A stretch of DNA of 64,000 nucleotides from Gemmatimonadota bacterium. Its GTDB lineage: Bacteria; JAAXHH01. Shown here piece after piece: positions 33,998 to 43,572 of the stretch. A model generated the notes under the pieces. The model did no database searches, was not told the origin of the DNA, and saw nothing but the letters and a program-made list of their open reading frames with translations. The stretch covers positions 1 to 64,000 of the forward strand of contig VXTP01000004.1 in assembly GCA_009837395.1 (NCBI GenBank), written 5' to 3'. How positions within the stretch are numbered: the first letter of the stretch is position 1; each line of letters starts with the position of its first letter. The position numbers and the translations under genes are program-made.

Positions 33998-34021
33998 GAC
34001 GGACCCAGGGGCAGGTCCGTC
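33998..34021 (-). terminator. Hairpin at the end of TonB receptor 1
   Basis: Perfect 8-bp stem GACGGACC / GGTCCGTC with an 8-nt loop. It touches the stop codon and is followed by CTTTCATTT on the minus strand. The T tract is weak. A second small hairpin, CCCGG-AAA-CCGGG, lies at about 33975-33988. Confidence 0.5.
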
Positions 34022-36794
34022 AGAATCGCACGGCCACGCCCGCGGAAAGCAGCCGACCGATTTCCGGGGCGCCTACGAAGGCGCGGTACTTCGTGTTCAG
34101 CAGGTTGCTGGCTTCCACGCTGAAGGTGATCGCGGATAACTGGTAGGCGGCGTTGGCGTCCACCACGGCGTAGGCGTCGACAGGACCCGCGTAAACGCCG
34201 TCCAGCATCGGGAAGGCACCGCGGTAACTGATCTTGCCGCCCAGGGTCAGTGGTATCCTGGAGGGGCGGTACGTAATGCCACCGCTCAACTTGTGCTTCG
34301 GGGAATTCAAGGGGACGTCGCCGAGGTTCTCCACGTTCTCGAACAGGTTCCGGTGTATATACGAGTAACTGCCCGTTATGTGCCACGACCGGTTGGGGAA
34401 CCAGGATAACCCCAGGTCGGCGCCGTAGACCGTGACATCGCCGAAATTCCGGTAGGTCAGGGCGACCGCCGTCGGGTCGGACGCCTGCTCGGGCGTAACG
34501 GTACCGAAGGGAATCATCGCGGCGCCGTCCGCGATCTGGTCGACGTATCCCTTTATCTCATCGGCGTGGTCACCGTTCCCGTTGCCGCCGAGCGCGGGCT
34601 GGTCGAGCAAGGTGACCAGGCCGGCCAGTTGCGCGTTCGCGGGATCCGCCAGGTAGTCGGCAATGCCCTGGCTCAATGCACTTCGGAGGGAACCTTCGTC
34701 GAGAAACACCGAAGGCGTGAATATCCAGAGCGGCAGGGTGTAGTCGTTCATCTGCGTGCGGTAGAAATCGGCCGCGAGCACCAGCTTGTTCCGGACAATG
34801 CCCTTGTATCCGAACTCGAGGGTCTGCGAGATGGTCGGCCGGATCTTGTCGATGTCCTGGACCGCCGAGACGTCGTACGGATCGAAGTCCTGTGTTTCGG
34901 GGTTGAGCAGTTGCAGGCTGTTCGTCAGGCCATGGAGACGCTCGGGTATCACGCCGGTGAACTGGGCAGCCAGCTCGGGGGTGACCAGGCCGCCGCTGTC
35001 GTTACCCAGTTGCTGGATCAACTCCGCGACCACGAGTTCCCTTGCCGCCCTCCACAGGAGGTTGTTGGCTTCCGGATCGTCGAGGCGGAGGTAGGTATCC
35101 CTGGGAAGCCCGTCCACAGTAGCGAAGGGCGACCGGTACATGGGCTGGCCGCTCTCGTCGCGGCGGAAGGTAAAGGGATTACGCGCGCCGTATGACCGGA
35201 TGTCGATGGAGTTGTCCGGACCCAAGCCCAGCCCTCCGAAATAGTCGCCGAATTCGAACGCGTCGACAACCGCCCTGATGTCCAGCGACAACGTAGTCAC
35301 CGTGGGCGTGTTGAACGCCCGGTTGTAGGTGACCCTGAACGTGTTCTCCGGATTGGGCTTCATCACTACGGCCGCGCGCGGCGAGAATACCGGATTATCC
35401 AGCCTGCTGTGCCGGTCGAGGCGGCCGGCCAGCATGAGGCTCACCTGGTCGGTGAACCGGGTCTCGCTCTGGAGGTAGCCCCCGAATTCGTCGGTGTCGT
35501 CATCGTCCTCGTAGTTGCCGTGGATGGTCCCTTCGGTCCGTGGACGGGTAAGCAGCAGGTCCACGCCGTAGATGAATTGCTGGCGCGGGCCGATATCCGA
35601 GGAGTTCTGCAGCTGCATCACGGTTAACGACGACTTGTCCACCACGCCGTCGCCGGTGCGCAGCAACTGGGTTTCCCCCGCGTCGCTCTTGTTGTAGAAG
35701 AACTGGCCGAACCAGCCCCTGTACTGCATGCGGCCCTGGAGATAGCTGTACACCCAGTCCCTGCCCTGGGCCGAGCCCTGCCCCGTCATCTGGATGCTGG
35801 AACTCTTGGAATACCCCGCTGAACCGATGAACGTCAGCTCCTCCGAAGGACGGACGTCGAGCCTGATTTCCCCGTATTGGCCGTCTATGTCGAGATTGCG
35901 CGGCACGACCTCGGCGGGATCGTGGTGTTCCCAGTCCCGGGCCTTCAGGTACTTCCCCGAAATCTTGAGGCCGATCATGTCGTTTACGCTGCTGGCATGG
36001 CGGAAGGACGCCTTCCGCAGGCCGCGTTCACCCCCGGAAAGGGACACGAAGTTGCCTTCGGACCCGATGGGAGACCGGGATATGATGTGCATCACGCCGT
36101 TGGAGCTGTTGGGACCGTAAAGCGCCGAACCGGGACCGCGGACGATCTCTATCCGTTCGATGTCCTCGCTGGTGATGGGAATGATGTGGAAGGAATTGAT
36201 CCGCAGCGACGGGATCCGCGCGATCCGGTTGTCCACCATCGTCAGGAGAAGGCCCGACAGCACTTTGTTGAAGCCGCGGATCACCGTACTGGCCTGCATG
36301 ACGCCCGTCTTCGCGTGGTCCACGCCGCTCAGGTTCTTGATGTGCTCGTCGACGGACAGCGCTTGGGAGTCCCGGATATCTTTCATCTCGACCACTTCGA
36401 CGGATGCCGGGGCGTCCAGCGCTTTCTCCTGCTTTCGGGACGCCGAAACCACGACCTCCTGGCCCACGAGCACCGTAGCGGCCAGTACGAAATCCCGTTC
36501 CGTGCGCGCGCCGCGTTGAACCAGGACCCCGGTCGCGGTTTCCGCCACGTAACCCAGGAAAGTAACGGTGATCTCGTACGCTCCGGCGGGAAGTCCTTCT
36601 ACGCGGTACATGCCCCGGCTGTCGCTCGTCGAACCCCGCAGCCCTTCGATCGCAGGGCTCTTGACCACGACGTTGGCACCGAAAAGCGACACCCCGCTCT
36701 CCGAAGCGATTCTGCCGGTCAGGATGCCCGTTTCCTGCGCCGCCGCCGGGACCGCTGTCATGATGACAGCCAGAATAACGCCTGCCAGTCGCAT
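34020..36794 (-). CDS. TonB-dependent receptor 1
   Basis: Outer-membrane active-transport receptor, 924 aa. The signal peptide (1-20, ends AAAQ) is followed by a carboxypeptidase-regulatory-like domain (about 22-103), a plug domain (about 115-240; APASVEVVEMKDI, IEIVRGPGSALYGPNSSNG) and a 22-strand barrel ending in the terminal Phe (AGVAVRF). A STN domain is absent. The CarboxypepD_reg-like domain is typical of FCB-group receptors, often for glycans or siderophores. No SusD partner lies nearby, so it is a stand-alone receptor. It is a diverged paralogue of the next gene upstream. Its promoter is at 36914-36941. Confidence 0.93.
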   Translation of the reverse strand: MRLAGVILAVIMTAVPAAAQETGILTGRIASESGVSLFGANVVVKSPAIEGLRGSTSDSRGMYRVEGLPAGAYEITVTFLGYVAETATGVLVQRGARTERDFVLAATVLVGQEVVVSASRKQEKALDAPASVEVVEMKDIRDSQALSVDEHIKNLSGVDHAKTGVMQASTVIRGFNKVLSGLLLTMVDNRIARIPSLRINSFHIIPITSEDIERIEIVRGPGSALYGPNSSNGVMHIISRSPIGSEGNFVSLSGGERGLRKASFRHASSVNDMIGLKISGKYLKARDWEHHDPAEVVPRNLDIDGQYGEIRLDVRPSEELTFIGSAGYSKSSSIQMTGQGSAQGRDWVYSYLQGRMQYRGWFGQFFYNKSDAGETQLLRTGDGVVDKSSLTVMQLQNSSDIGPRQQFIYGVDLLLTRPRTEGTIHGNYEDDDDTDEFGGYLQSETRFTDQVSLMLAGRLDRHSRLDNPVFSPRAAVVMKPNPENTFRVTYNRAFNTPTVTTLSLDIRAVVDAFEFGDYFGGLGLGPDNSIDIRSYGARNPFTFRRDESGQPMYRSPFATVDGLPRDTYLRLDDPEANNLLWRAARELVVAELIQQLGNDSGGLVTPELAAQFTGVIPERLHGLTNSLQLLNPETQDFDPYDVSAVQDIDKIRPTISQTLEFGYKGIVRNKLVLAADFYRTQMNDYTLPLWIFTPSVFLDEGSLRSALSQGIADYLADPANAQLAGLVTLLDQPALGGNGNGDHADEIKGYVDQIADGAAMIPFGTVTPEQASDPTAVALTYRNFGDVTVYGADLGLSWFPNRSWHITGSYSYIHRNLFENVENLGDVPLNSPKHKLSGGITYRPSRIPLTLGGKISYRGAFPMLDGVYAGPVDAYAVVDANAAYQLSAITFSVEASNLLNTKYRAFVGAPEIGRLLSAGVAVRF

Positions 36795-36913
36795 CGGAAC
36801 GGTTCCTTCCTGCCGGTAAGGGCCGTGGGTATTACAGACCCCGCGCCGATGCGGTTTCGACTACTGTTTCGCGTCGGCGCGGCCGGTCTTTACTTGTGTG
36901 CGTAATTACTTAT

Positions 36914-36941
36914 AGAATAAGAAAATACGCGGATTTGTCAA
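36914..36941 (-). promoter_or_regulatory. Promoter of TonB receptor 1
   Basis: Minus-strand TTGACA (36936-36941), a 16-bp spacer and TATTCT (36914-36919, four of six). A TATAAG lies 3 bp further on. The AT-rich stretch 36900-36940 contrasts with the GC-rich genes. The leader is about 113 nt. Confidence 0.65.
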
Positions 36942-36967
36942 GCGAATTATCGCGGGATTGCTTGCGG

Positions 36968-39802
36968 TCAGAAGCGCACCGCGAGACCCGCCATGACCAG
37001 GCGCCCGATCATCGGCGCACCGACGAAGGCCTGGTACTGCTTGTCGAGCAGATTGCTGGCCTCCACGCTGAACGTAACTTTCGAGAAATCATAGGAAGCG
37101 CTCACGTCCACGACGGTATGGGATTCCACGTCGCCGACGTAGACGCCGTCGGCCATTTCAAAAGCGCCGCGGTAGCGCATGCGGGCGCCGAGGTTGAGCG
37201 GCAGGCCGGACGGCTTCAGGCCGAGCGCCAGGGACAGCTTGTGCTTTGGTGCGTTCAAGGGAATGTCGTCGATGCCGTCCACTTTCTCGAACAGGTTCTC
37301 GTTGATGAAGGAATAGCTGCCCGACAGGCTCCAGATATCGTTGGGATAATAGGAAAACCCGAGATCCGTGCCGTAGTACGAAACTTCACCGAAATTGCGG
37401 TAGGTCAGCATCACGGCATTGGGGTCGGTGGCTTCCTCCGGGGTCACCGTGCCGTAGGGGATCGCAGCTGCCGTACTCACGAAGATCCGGGTCAGCTCGT
37501 CTACCGGCGACCCGTTTCCGTCGCCGCCCACGCCGGTGGCCGGATCATCGAGCACCGCGAGCGCCCCGGCCAGCTGCGCGTTCTCAGGCAGGGCCAGTTG
37601 CTGCGCGATACCGGCGCCCAGGGCCGAGGCCAGCGGACCGAGATCCAGGAACACGTTGGGGGTCACGATGTGTATAGAACTGATGAAATCGTGGATCTTG
37701 TTCCGGTAGAAATCCGCGGTCAGCACCAGCTTGTTGCCGACGACGCCCTTGTAACCTACTTCAAACGTCTCGGTGATTGACGGTCTCATCGGGTCGACGT
37801 CCCTGACCGATGCCGGGTCGACGGGATTGAAGGTACCCGTCCCCGTGTCCAGTACGCCCAGTGCGTTCGTGAGCCCCGGCAGGGCGGACGGGATGACGCC
37901 CGGGAACGCGGCGGCCAGCCCTGCCGCCTGCTGGGCCGCGAGCTGCGCGGCGTTCGGTGCCGGAAGACCGAGCGAAATCAGGTACTGCGTGATGATGGGG
38001 ACCGCCAGCCCCTGTAGTTGCGGCGTAAGCTGCGCCAGCACGGCCCCGCGGGCTACGCCCCAGAGGAGATTGGTACTGGCCGGATCGTTCATGGGCAGAT
38101 AGGTGTCCGCGGGCAGCCCCGCCACTGGGGCGAAGGGCGACCGGTACATGGGCAGGCCGTTGTCTCCGCGCCGGAACGTGAACTGCGAATTGACGCCCTG
38201 CGTGCGCAGGTCGATGGTGCGGTCCGGCCCCAGGCCGAGGGCGGCGAAATTCGCGCCCAGGCCGAACGGATCGGAACCCGCGATCAGATCGAGGAAGTAA
38301 TGCACGGAACTGGGTGTGCCGAAGGCCCGGTTGTACGTCAGCCTGAGCGTGCTCTCGGGCGAAGGCTTGAAAACAAGGGCTGCCCGGGGCGAGAACACCG
38401 GGTCTTCGTTCTTGCTGTGTTCGTCCACCCGGCCGGCCAGCATCAGGCTGACCTGGTCGTTCAGGGTCGTTTCGCTTTGCAGGTACAACCCGTATTCGTC
38501 CAGGTTGTCGCGGTCTTCGAACTGACCGTGGGTCGTGTTCCCGGTGTTGGGCCGGGTCAGCAGCACGTCGGCGCCGTAGGTGAACTGCTGCCGGGTGCCC
38601 AGCGCGAGGTTGTGCTGAAGCTGCATCACGGTCAACCTGGAGGTGTCCACGATCGGCTGGGTGGTCCGGAGGAGCTTGGTATCGCCCGCGTCGTTCATGT
38701 TGACAAATACCTGCGCGAACCATCCCTTGTACTGCGAACGGGCCTGGAAGAACCGGGTGGACCAGTCGACAGCCTGGGCCGCGCCCTGTCCGGTCATCTG
38801 GACGGCCTTGATCCGGGAATACCCCGCCGACCCGATGATGGACAGGTCGTCGGTCGGACGCAGGTCGATCCGGATTTCCCCGAGCAGGCGTTCGTTGTCG
38901 TCGTCCCGGGGGATGACTTCCAGGGCGTCTTCGTATGCCCACTCCCGGGCCTTCGAGTATTCGCCGGAGACCTTGAACCCCATTTTGCCGTCGACGCTGC
39001 TGGCGTGCCGGAAGGTCGCCTTGCGCAGGCTGCGTTCGCCGCCGAACAGCGAGAACGCGTTGCCCTCCGAACCGATGGGCGAGCGGGTCACGATGTGCAT
39101 CACCCCGTTGGCGCTGTTGGGGCCGTAGAGGGCGGAACCCGGTCCGCGGACGACCTCGATGCGCTGGATGTCCTCGTTCGTCAAGGGAATGGCATTGCCC
39201 ATGTTGAGCCGGAGCGAGGCGATGCGCGCGATCCGGTTGTCCACCATCTGCAGGAGGGACCCGGTGAAGGTGCGGTTGAATCCCCGGATCACGGTGGAGC
39301 TCTGGGAAACGCCGACCTTGGCCTGGTCCACGCCACTCAAGTCCTTGATGTAGTCGGTTACCGACAGGGCGGGCCGGTTCATGATCTCGTCCAGCTCCAC
39401 CACGGATATGGAAGCCGGAGCGTCGAGCAGCTTCTCCTGCTTGCGCGACGCGGAAACCACGACCTGCTCGCCGATCAGCGTCGTAGCAGCCAGGCCGAGG
39501 TCCAGCGTGGTGGTTTGTCCGGCGCGGATCATGACGCCGGCCGTGGTAGACGATGCGTAACCGAGGAAGGAAGCGGTCACTTCATAGACGCCCGGCGGCA
39601 GGCCGTCGATACGGAACGCCCCTTCGCCGTCGCTCGTCGTACCCCGCACTCCTTCGATCGCGTCGCCTGCGACAGCGACATTGGCGCCGAACAGTGCCAT
39701 GCCGTCATCAGAAGCGACTCTGCCGGCCAGGCTGCCGGTTTCCTGGGCCGTCGCCGGCCATACACTGAACAGCAAGAGCAGAACCACGCTCGTAATGCGC
39801 AT
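36968..39802 (-). CDS. TonB-dependent receptor 2
   Basis: Outer-membrane receptor, 944 aa, same architecture as receptor 1: signal peptide (1-19), carboxypeptidase-regulatory-like domain (about 22-103), plug (APASISVVELDEI, IEVVRGPGSALYGPNSANG) and a barrel ending in Phe (AGLAVRF). The two share long identical motifs in the plug and first strands and diverge in the barrel loops, where ligand contact is expected. An Ala/Gln-rich stretch near residue 610 (AAQLAAQQAAGLAAAF) is unusual. GGGGAGG lies upstream of the ATG. The stop is 174 bp before receptor 1, which has its own promoter. Confidence 0.93.
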   Translation of the reverse strand: MRITSVVLLLLFSVWPATAQETGSLAGRVASDDGMALFGANVAVAGDAIEGVRGTTSDGEGAFRIDGLPPGVYEVTASFLGYASSTTAGVMIRAGQTTTLDLGLAATTLIGEQVVVSASRKQEKLLDAPASISVVELDEIMNRPALSVTDYIKDLSGVDQAKVGVSQSSTVIRGFNRTFTGSLLQMVDNRIARIASLRLNMGNAIPLTNEDIQRIEVVRGPGSALYGPNSANGVMHIVTRSPIGSEGNAFSLFGGERSLRKATFRHASSVDGKMGFKVSGEYSKAREWAYEDALEVIPRDDDNERLLGEIRIDLRPTDDLSIIGSAGYSRIKAVQMTGQGAAQAVDWSTRFFQARSQYKGWFAQVFVNMNDAGDTKLLRTTQPIVDTSRLTVMQLQHNLALGTRQQFTYGADVLLTRPNTGNTTHGQFEDRDNLDEYGLYLQSETTLNDQVSLMLAGRVDEHSKNEDPVFSPRAALVFKPSPESTLRLTYNRAFGTPSSVHYFLDLIAGSDPFGLGANFAALGLGPDRTIDLRTQGVNSQFTFRRGDNGLPMYRSPFAPVAGLPADTYLPMNDPASTNLLWGVARGAVLAQLTPQLQGLAVPIITQYLISLGLPAPNAAQLAAQQAAGLAAAFPGVIPSALPGLTNALGVLDTGTGTFNPVDPASVRDVDPMRPSITETFEVGYKGVVGNKLVLTADFYRNKIHDFISSIHIVTPNVFLDLGPLASALGAGIAQQLALPENAQLAGALAVLDDPATGVGGDGNGSPVDELTRIFVSTAAAIPYGTVTPEEATDPNAVMLTYRNFGEVSYYGTDLGFSYYPNDIWSLSGSYSFINENLFEKVDGIDDIPLNAPKHKLSLALGLKPSGLPLNLGARMRYRGAFEMADGVYVGDVESHTVVDVSASYDFSKVTFSVEASNLLDKQYQAFVGAPMIGRLVMAGLAVRF

Positions 39803-39868
39803 GATGAATACCTCCCCACGGTAGCTGGTGGTGATTGGAGGCCACTGGTACAGGCCCGTAAACTCAGA

Positions 39869-41182
39869 TCACTCCATGAAAACGTAACGCGCGATGAAGA
39901 CAAGCGCCAGGACGTCGACGAGTGGATGCACGTCCGCGCCTCTGCCGCTCAGTCTCTTGATGACCGGATAGGCGACGAAACCCACGGCCAGCCCGTCGGC
40001 GATACTGAACGTCAACGGGATCGAAATCAACGTCAGGAATACGGGGACCGCTTCCGTCGCGTCGCTCCAGTTCACCCGCGCCGCCGCGGCCATCATCAGC
40101 ACGCCCGTTACGATCAGGGCCGGCGCGGTGGCGAAGATTGGTATGGATTCGACCAGGGGCGCCACGAACAACGTGCCGAGGAACAGGAAGGCGACGACCA
40201 GGCTGGCGAATCCCGTCCGCGCCCCGGAAGATATGCCGGTGGCGCTCTCGATGTAGGTGGTCACGGTCGACGACCCCAGCACGCTGCCGAAAACCGTCCC
40301 GACGGAGTCCGCCAGCAGCGCGCGGTTAGCCCGGGGAAGCCGGCCCTCCCGGTCCAGGAAACCCGAGCGTTCCGAGAGGCCGACCAGCGTGCCCATGGTA
40401 TCGAACAGGTCCACGAACAGGAAGGCGAAGACGAGATGGAGAAACATCGTGTCCAGGGTATACGGCAGGTGGACGATCGCCTCCCCGAAGAGGGTTTCCG
40501 GCCAGGCGGGCAGGCTGACCACGCCGGTCGGCCAGGGCACCACGCCGATGATCATGGCCAGGAAAGCGACCCCGGCGACGCCCAGCAGGATTGCGCCGCG
40601 AATGCCCCGGGCGAGCATGACGCCTATACCGGCCAGACCGACGAGCGTCAGGGCGAAGGGCCAGGAACGCACGTCCCCAAGGTCGACCAGGGTGACCGGA
40701 TCGTCCACGATGATGCCGGCGTTCCTGAGGCCGATGAACGCGATGAACAGCCCGATACCGGCCGCCGTCGCCCGTTTGAGCGGTTCGGGCACCGCCGTGA
40801 TGATGGCTTCCCTTACGCGCAGTACGGTCAACAACAGGAACAGAAGACCCGACGTCAGCACCACGGCGAGCGCGATACGCCAGTCCACCCCCATGCCCAG
40901 CACGATGGTATAGGTGAAAAAGGCGTTGAGCCCCATACCGGGCGCGAGGGCGAAGGGGTAGTTCGCCAGCAGCGCCATCAGAAGCGTGCCGATGGCGGCG
41001 GACGTGCACGTGGCGAACAGGAGTTCTCCGAACAAGTCCTGGCCGATCGCCTCCGACAACATAGCGGGGTTTACCGCCACGATGTAGGCCATCGTCATGA
41101 AGGTGGTCAGGCCGCCGGTGGCTTCGGTCCGCCAGTCCGTTTTGTGTTCGTCGAACCTGAAGAATGTCGCGATACGGTTCAT
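39869..41182 (-). CDS. NCS2 family purine permease (AzgA/PbuG-like)
   Basis: Nucleobase transporter with about 12-14 transmembrane helices, 437 aa, for guanine, hypoxanthine or adenine. The N-terminal EATGGLTTFMTMAYIVAVNP and the LAPGMGLNAFFTY motif are typical of the AzgA branch rather than uracil/xanthine permeases. Further matches are FVDLFDTMGTLVG and STVTTYIESATGISSGARTG-like substrate-site helices. Its ATG overlaps the tsaD stop as ATGA, so it is translated from the tsaD transcript. Confidence 0.92.
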   Translation of the reverse strand: MNRIATFFRFDEHKTDWRTEATGGLTTFMTMAYIVAVNPAMLSEAIGQDLFGELLFATCTSAAIGTLLMALLANYPFALAPGMGLNAFFTYTIVLGMGVDWRIALAVVLTSGLLFLLLTVLRVREAIITAVPEPLKRATAAGIGLFIAFIGLRNAGIIVDDPVTLVDLGDVRSWPFALTLVGLAGIGVMLARGIRGAILLGVAGVAFLAMIIGVVPWPTGVVSLPAWPETLFGEAIVHLPYTLDTMFLHLVFAFLFVDLFDTMGTLVGLSERSGFLDREGRLPRANRALLADSVGTVFGSVLGSSTVTTYIESATGISSGARTGFASLVVAFLFLGTLFVAPLVESIPIFATAPALIVTGVLMMAAAARVNWSDATEAVPVFLTLISIPLTFSIADGLAVGFVAYPVIKRLSGRGADVHPLVDVLALVFIARYVFME

Positions 41183-42222
41183 GGACGCGCTGTCCCACCG
41201 TTCGGCCCTGCGCCGTTTACATCCGCCAGGCGCGCGCGGGGCTGGACGGAAAGCGAGAGTCCGTCCCGCTGCCCGTTGCGAAATCGGTAAGCTCCTGCCG
41301 CCGCGATCATGGCGCCGTTATCCGTGCATAGAATGGGCGGGGGATAGACCACCCTGAGCCCCGATTCGGCACCCCTTTCGGTCATCCGCTCACGCAGCCG
41401 GCTGTTGCATGCCACGCCGCCGGTAATCAGAATGGCGTCCACGCCGGCGGCCGCGGCGGCGGCCACGGACTTGTCGACCAGCACGTCTACGACGGCTTCC
41501 TGGAAGGATGCGGCGATGTGGGCGCGGTCGCGGTCGATCTCCGCTTCGGTCTGTCCGGACAGATACATGCGTATGGCGTTCTTGAGTCCGCTGAAACTGA
41601 ACTCGAAACCATCGGGATCGAGGTAGGTCCGTGGAAAGTCCAGGAACCCGGGATCTCCGTCCCGCGACAACCGGTCGATGACGGGACCGCCGGGATACCC
41701 GATCCGCATCAGCCGGGCGACCTTGTCGAAGGCCTCGCCGGCCGCGTCATCGCGCGTATTGCCCAGGATGCGATACCGGCCCCAGTCCTCGACGAGCACC
41801 AGCTGCGTGTGTCCGCCGGATACGACGAGCGCGATGAAGGGCGGGGCGAGTTCATCGTCCGCCAGGCGCCCCGCGAACACGTGGCCCTCGATGTGGTTCA
41901 CGCCGACCAGGGGTTTGCCCATGGCCATCGCGATGGATTTGACCGTGGAAAGTCCGATCAGCAGACAGCCCGCCAGCCCCGGGCCATAGGTCACGGCGAT
42001 GGCGTCCAGGCCGTCGGGTTCGCAGGAGGCCTGTTGCAGGGCCGATTCGATCGCGGGCAGCAGAAGGGCCAGGTGGGCCCGGGAGGCCAGTTCCGGCACG
42101 ACGCCCCCGTATTCGACGTGTATGCCCTGCGAGGAGATCACGTTGGACAGGACGGTCGTTTCATCGCGTACGACGGCGGCCGCGGTTTCATCACAGGAGG
42201 TATCGATTCCGAGGATGTGCAT
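41179..42222 (-). CDS. tsaD: tRNA N6-adenosine threonylcarbamoyltransferase TsaD
   Basis: Transfers the threonylcarbamoyl group to A37 of ANN-decoding tRNAs; works with TsaB, TsaC and TsaE. 347 aa. MHILGIDTSCDET opens the ASKHA fold. His110 and His114 in VNHIEGH are the iron/zinc ligands, and VSGGHTQL holds an ATP-contact loop. The C-terminal LITGGVACNSRLRE motif and CTDNGAMIA are intact. It has its own promoter at 42382-42411. No tsaB, tsaC or tsaE is in the window. Confidence 0.97.
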   Translation of the reverse strand: MHILGIDTSCDETAAAVVRDETTVLSNVISSQGIHVEYGGVVPELASRAHLALLLPAIESALQQASCEPDGLDAIAVTYGPGLAGCLLIGLSTVKSIAMAMGKPLVGVNHIEGHVFAGRLADDELAPPFIALVVSGGHTQLVLVEDWGRYRILGNTRDDAAGEAFDKVARLMRIGYPGGPVIDRLSRDGDPGFLDFPRTYLDPDGFEFSFSGLKNAIRMYLSGQTEAEIDRDRAHIAASFQEAVVDVLVDKSVAAAAAAGVDAILITGGVACNSRLRERMTERGAESGLRVVYPPPILCTDNGAMIAAAGAYRFRNGQRDGLSLSVQPRARLADVNGAGPNGGTARP

Positions 42223-42579
42223 GGCCCCTCGATCGGCTCGCTTCTGAGACTGCGCCGTGGGTCTGCCGAAACGGATATCGCCGTGGTCGATCGGAAGTTG
42301 AATCCTTATACCGGACTGGTGCGCGCCCAGGCCTTGTACACGATCGCCGCGAAATATGAAACTGCCGCGAATTGTTTACAAATTATGGTATCACGGACGC
42401 GGCGTTGTCAATGATTATACGGCGGAAATGGCGCACGGGCCACAGCGAGCCGCGGGAAGGCAGACCCGTATCGTCTCGCGGGACCGGTGAGGGAGTGGTG
42501 CCGCGGGCACGCCGCGCCCGGTCGAGGTACCGGGACGGCGTGCTGTGGGGACATGGCGGGGGGACGTCTATGATCCGAA
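42223..42579. other. Intergenic region upstream of tsaD, no gene
   Basis: 357 bp between the tsaD start and the stop of the DUF4097-like gene. It contains the tsaD promoter and an AT-rich segment around 42340-42420. The remaining 42421-42579 is GC-rich with no convincing gene on either strand. Confidence 0.6.
42382..42411 (-). promoter_or_regulatory. Promoter of tsaD and the NCS2 permease
   Basis: Minus-strand TTGACA (42406-42411, perfect), an 18-bp spacer and CATAAT (42382-42387, five of six). The leader is about 150 nt. Confidence 0.78.
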
Positions 42580-43449
42580 TTACGGATCGCTTCTTCTCAA
42601 CCGGAATCTGGTATGGTCGCCGCGGAGTTCGAGCAACGAGCCGCCCCCGTTGATCGTACCGGCGATAATGCCTTCGTCGCGTTGTGACACCTGGGTCGAA
42701 ATCTCGAAATCGGAATCCAGGTCGCTTTGGTGTCTGACGTCGGAGTAGAGGTCGAGTCCCTGATGGCGGGGCAGGTACAGCACCGTCTGGCCCCGGTGTG
42801 CGCGTATCCGCGTATCACCGCTGAGTTGCGTTGCTTCCATGCGCACATCCGCGTGTCTTGCATCGAGTTCGACGGCGCCTTCCAACTCCGTCAGCCGAAG
42901 CGTACCGTGATCCAGGTCCAGGCGTGTCAGGCCCGTCCAATCCGTTCCCGTAACCTCGCTGTAGTGCGCATTGATGCGAATCGCGCCTTCCACGTCCTGG
43001 ATTCTCGTGTCCGTATGGCGGACATCCAAATCCAGATGGATACGGCGCGGCGTTCGAATTTCGTAGTGGACGTAGGGGATATGGCGGATACTGATGAACC
43101 ATCGTTTGTAACTGGGAATTTCGTCATAGTCGGACCGGATCCGCAATGATCGTCCGGATCCCTCCACTTCGATGCTCAGCGCCGTTACGATCTTACTCGC
43201 GTAGTCGGGGTTGATTTCGAAGGGTGACTCGATACGGGCGACGATTTCCACCTCGTTACGGTCCCATGACGACAGTTCAATGCTGCCCCTGCCTGTTTCT
43301 ATGTCCAGGTGGCCGCCCGGTTCGAACGCGACCGTTTTAGCGTAATGCCTGACCTCTGCGAAAGCGTCCCTGTGAAAACCCGTCAGATCGCCGGGGAGCA
43401 GGATCAGTACGCCGGCAACGGCAAAGACTCTATACGCGAGTGTAAACAT
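42580..43449 (-). CDS. DUF4097-like exported beta-strand protein
   Basis: 289 aa from the ATG at 43449, which has GGGAGGT upstream; the longer reading adds a non-signal N-terminus. A signal peptide (about 1-30) leads into a right-handed beta-helix-like repeat: alternating segments such as GGHLDIETGRGSIELSSW, HLDLDVRHTDTRIQDVEG, LDLDHGTLRLTELEG and VELDARHADVRMEA. This is the pattern of DUF4097/adhesin-like proteins, often linked to anti-sigma or envelope stress functions. The true role is unknown. It stands 123 bp downstream of proline dehydrogenase on the same strand. Confidence 0.72.
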   Translation of the reverse strand: MFTLAYRVFAVAGVLILLPGDLTGFHRDAFAEVRHYAKTVAFEPGGHLDIETGRGSIELSSWDRNEVEIVARIESPFEINPDYASKIVTALSIEVEGSGRSLRIRSDYDEIPSYKRWFISIRHIPYVHYEIRTPRRIHLDLDVRHTDTRIQDVEGAIRINAHYSEVTGTDWTGLTRLDLDHGTLRLTELEGAVELDARHADVRMEATQLSGDTRIRAHRGQTVLYLPRHQGLDLYSDVRHQSDLDSDFEISTQVSQRDEGIIAGTINGGGSLLELRGDHTRFRLRRSDP

Positions 43450-43572
43450 AATGCACCTCCCATCCGATAAGCTGAGGGTTACTTGCGATGGGCAACGGAA
43501 TGAAAAACGCCAGGTCATCGCGCCTACCCACTTAGACCTCGAATGGAAAGTGTATGTTACCGCAAATCCGTC

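Noticed and set aside
38018-41290. A 1090-codon open frame on the plus strand.
   Set aside because: It lies antisense to TonB receptor 2 and the purine permease, both with strong motifs. Its translation is His/Arg/Gly/Gln-rich and matches nothing, as expected from mirrored GC-rich codons.
42372-42653. A 93-codon plus-strand frame upstream of tsaD.
   Set aside because: It crosses the tsaD promoter and the 3' end of the DUF4097-like gene, is Arg/Gly-rich and has no ribosome site.
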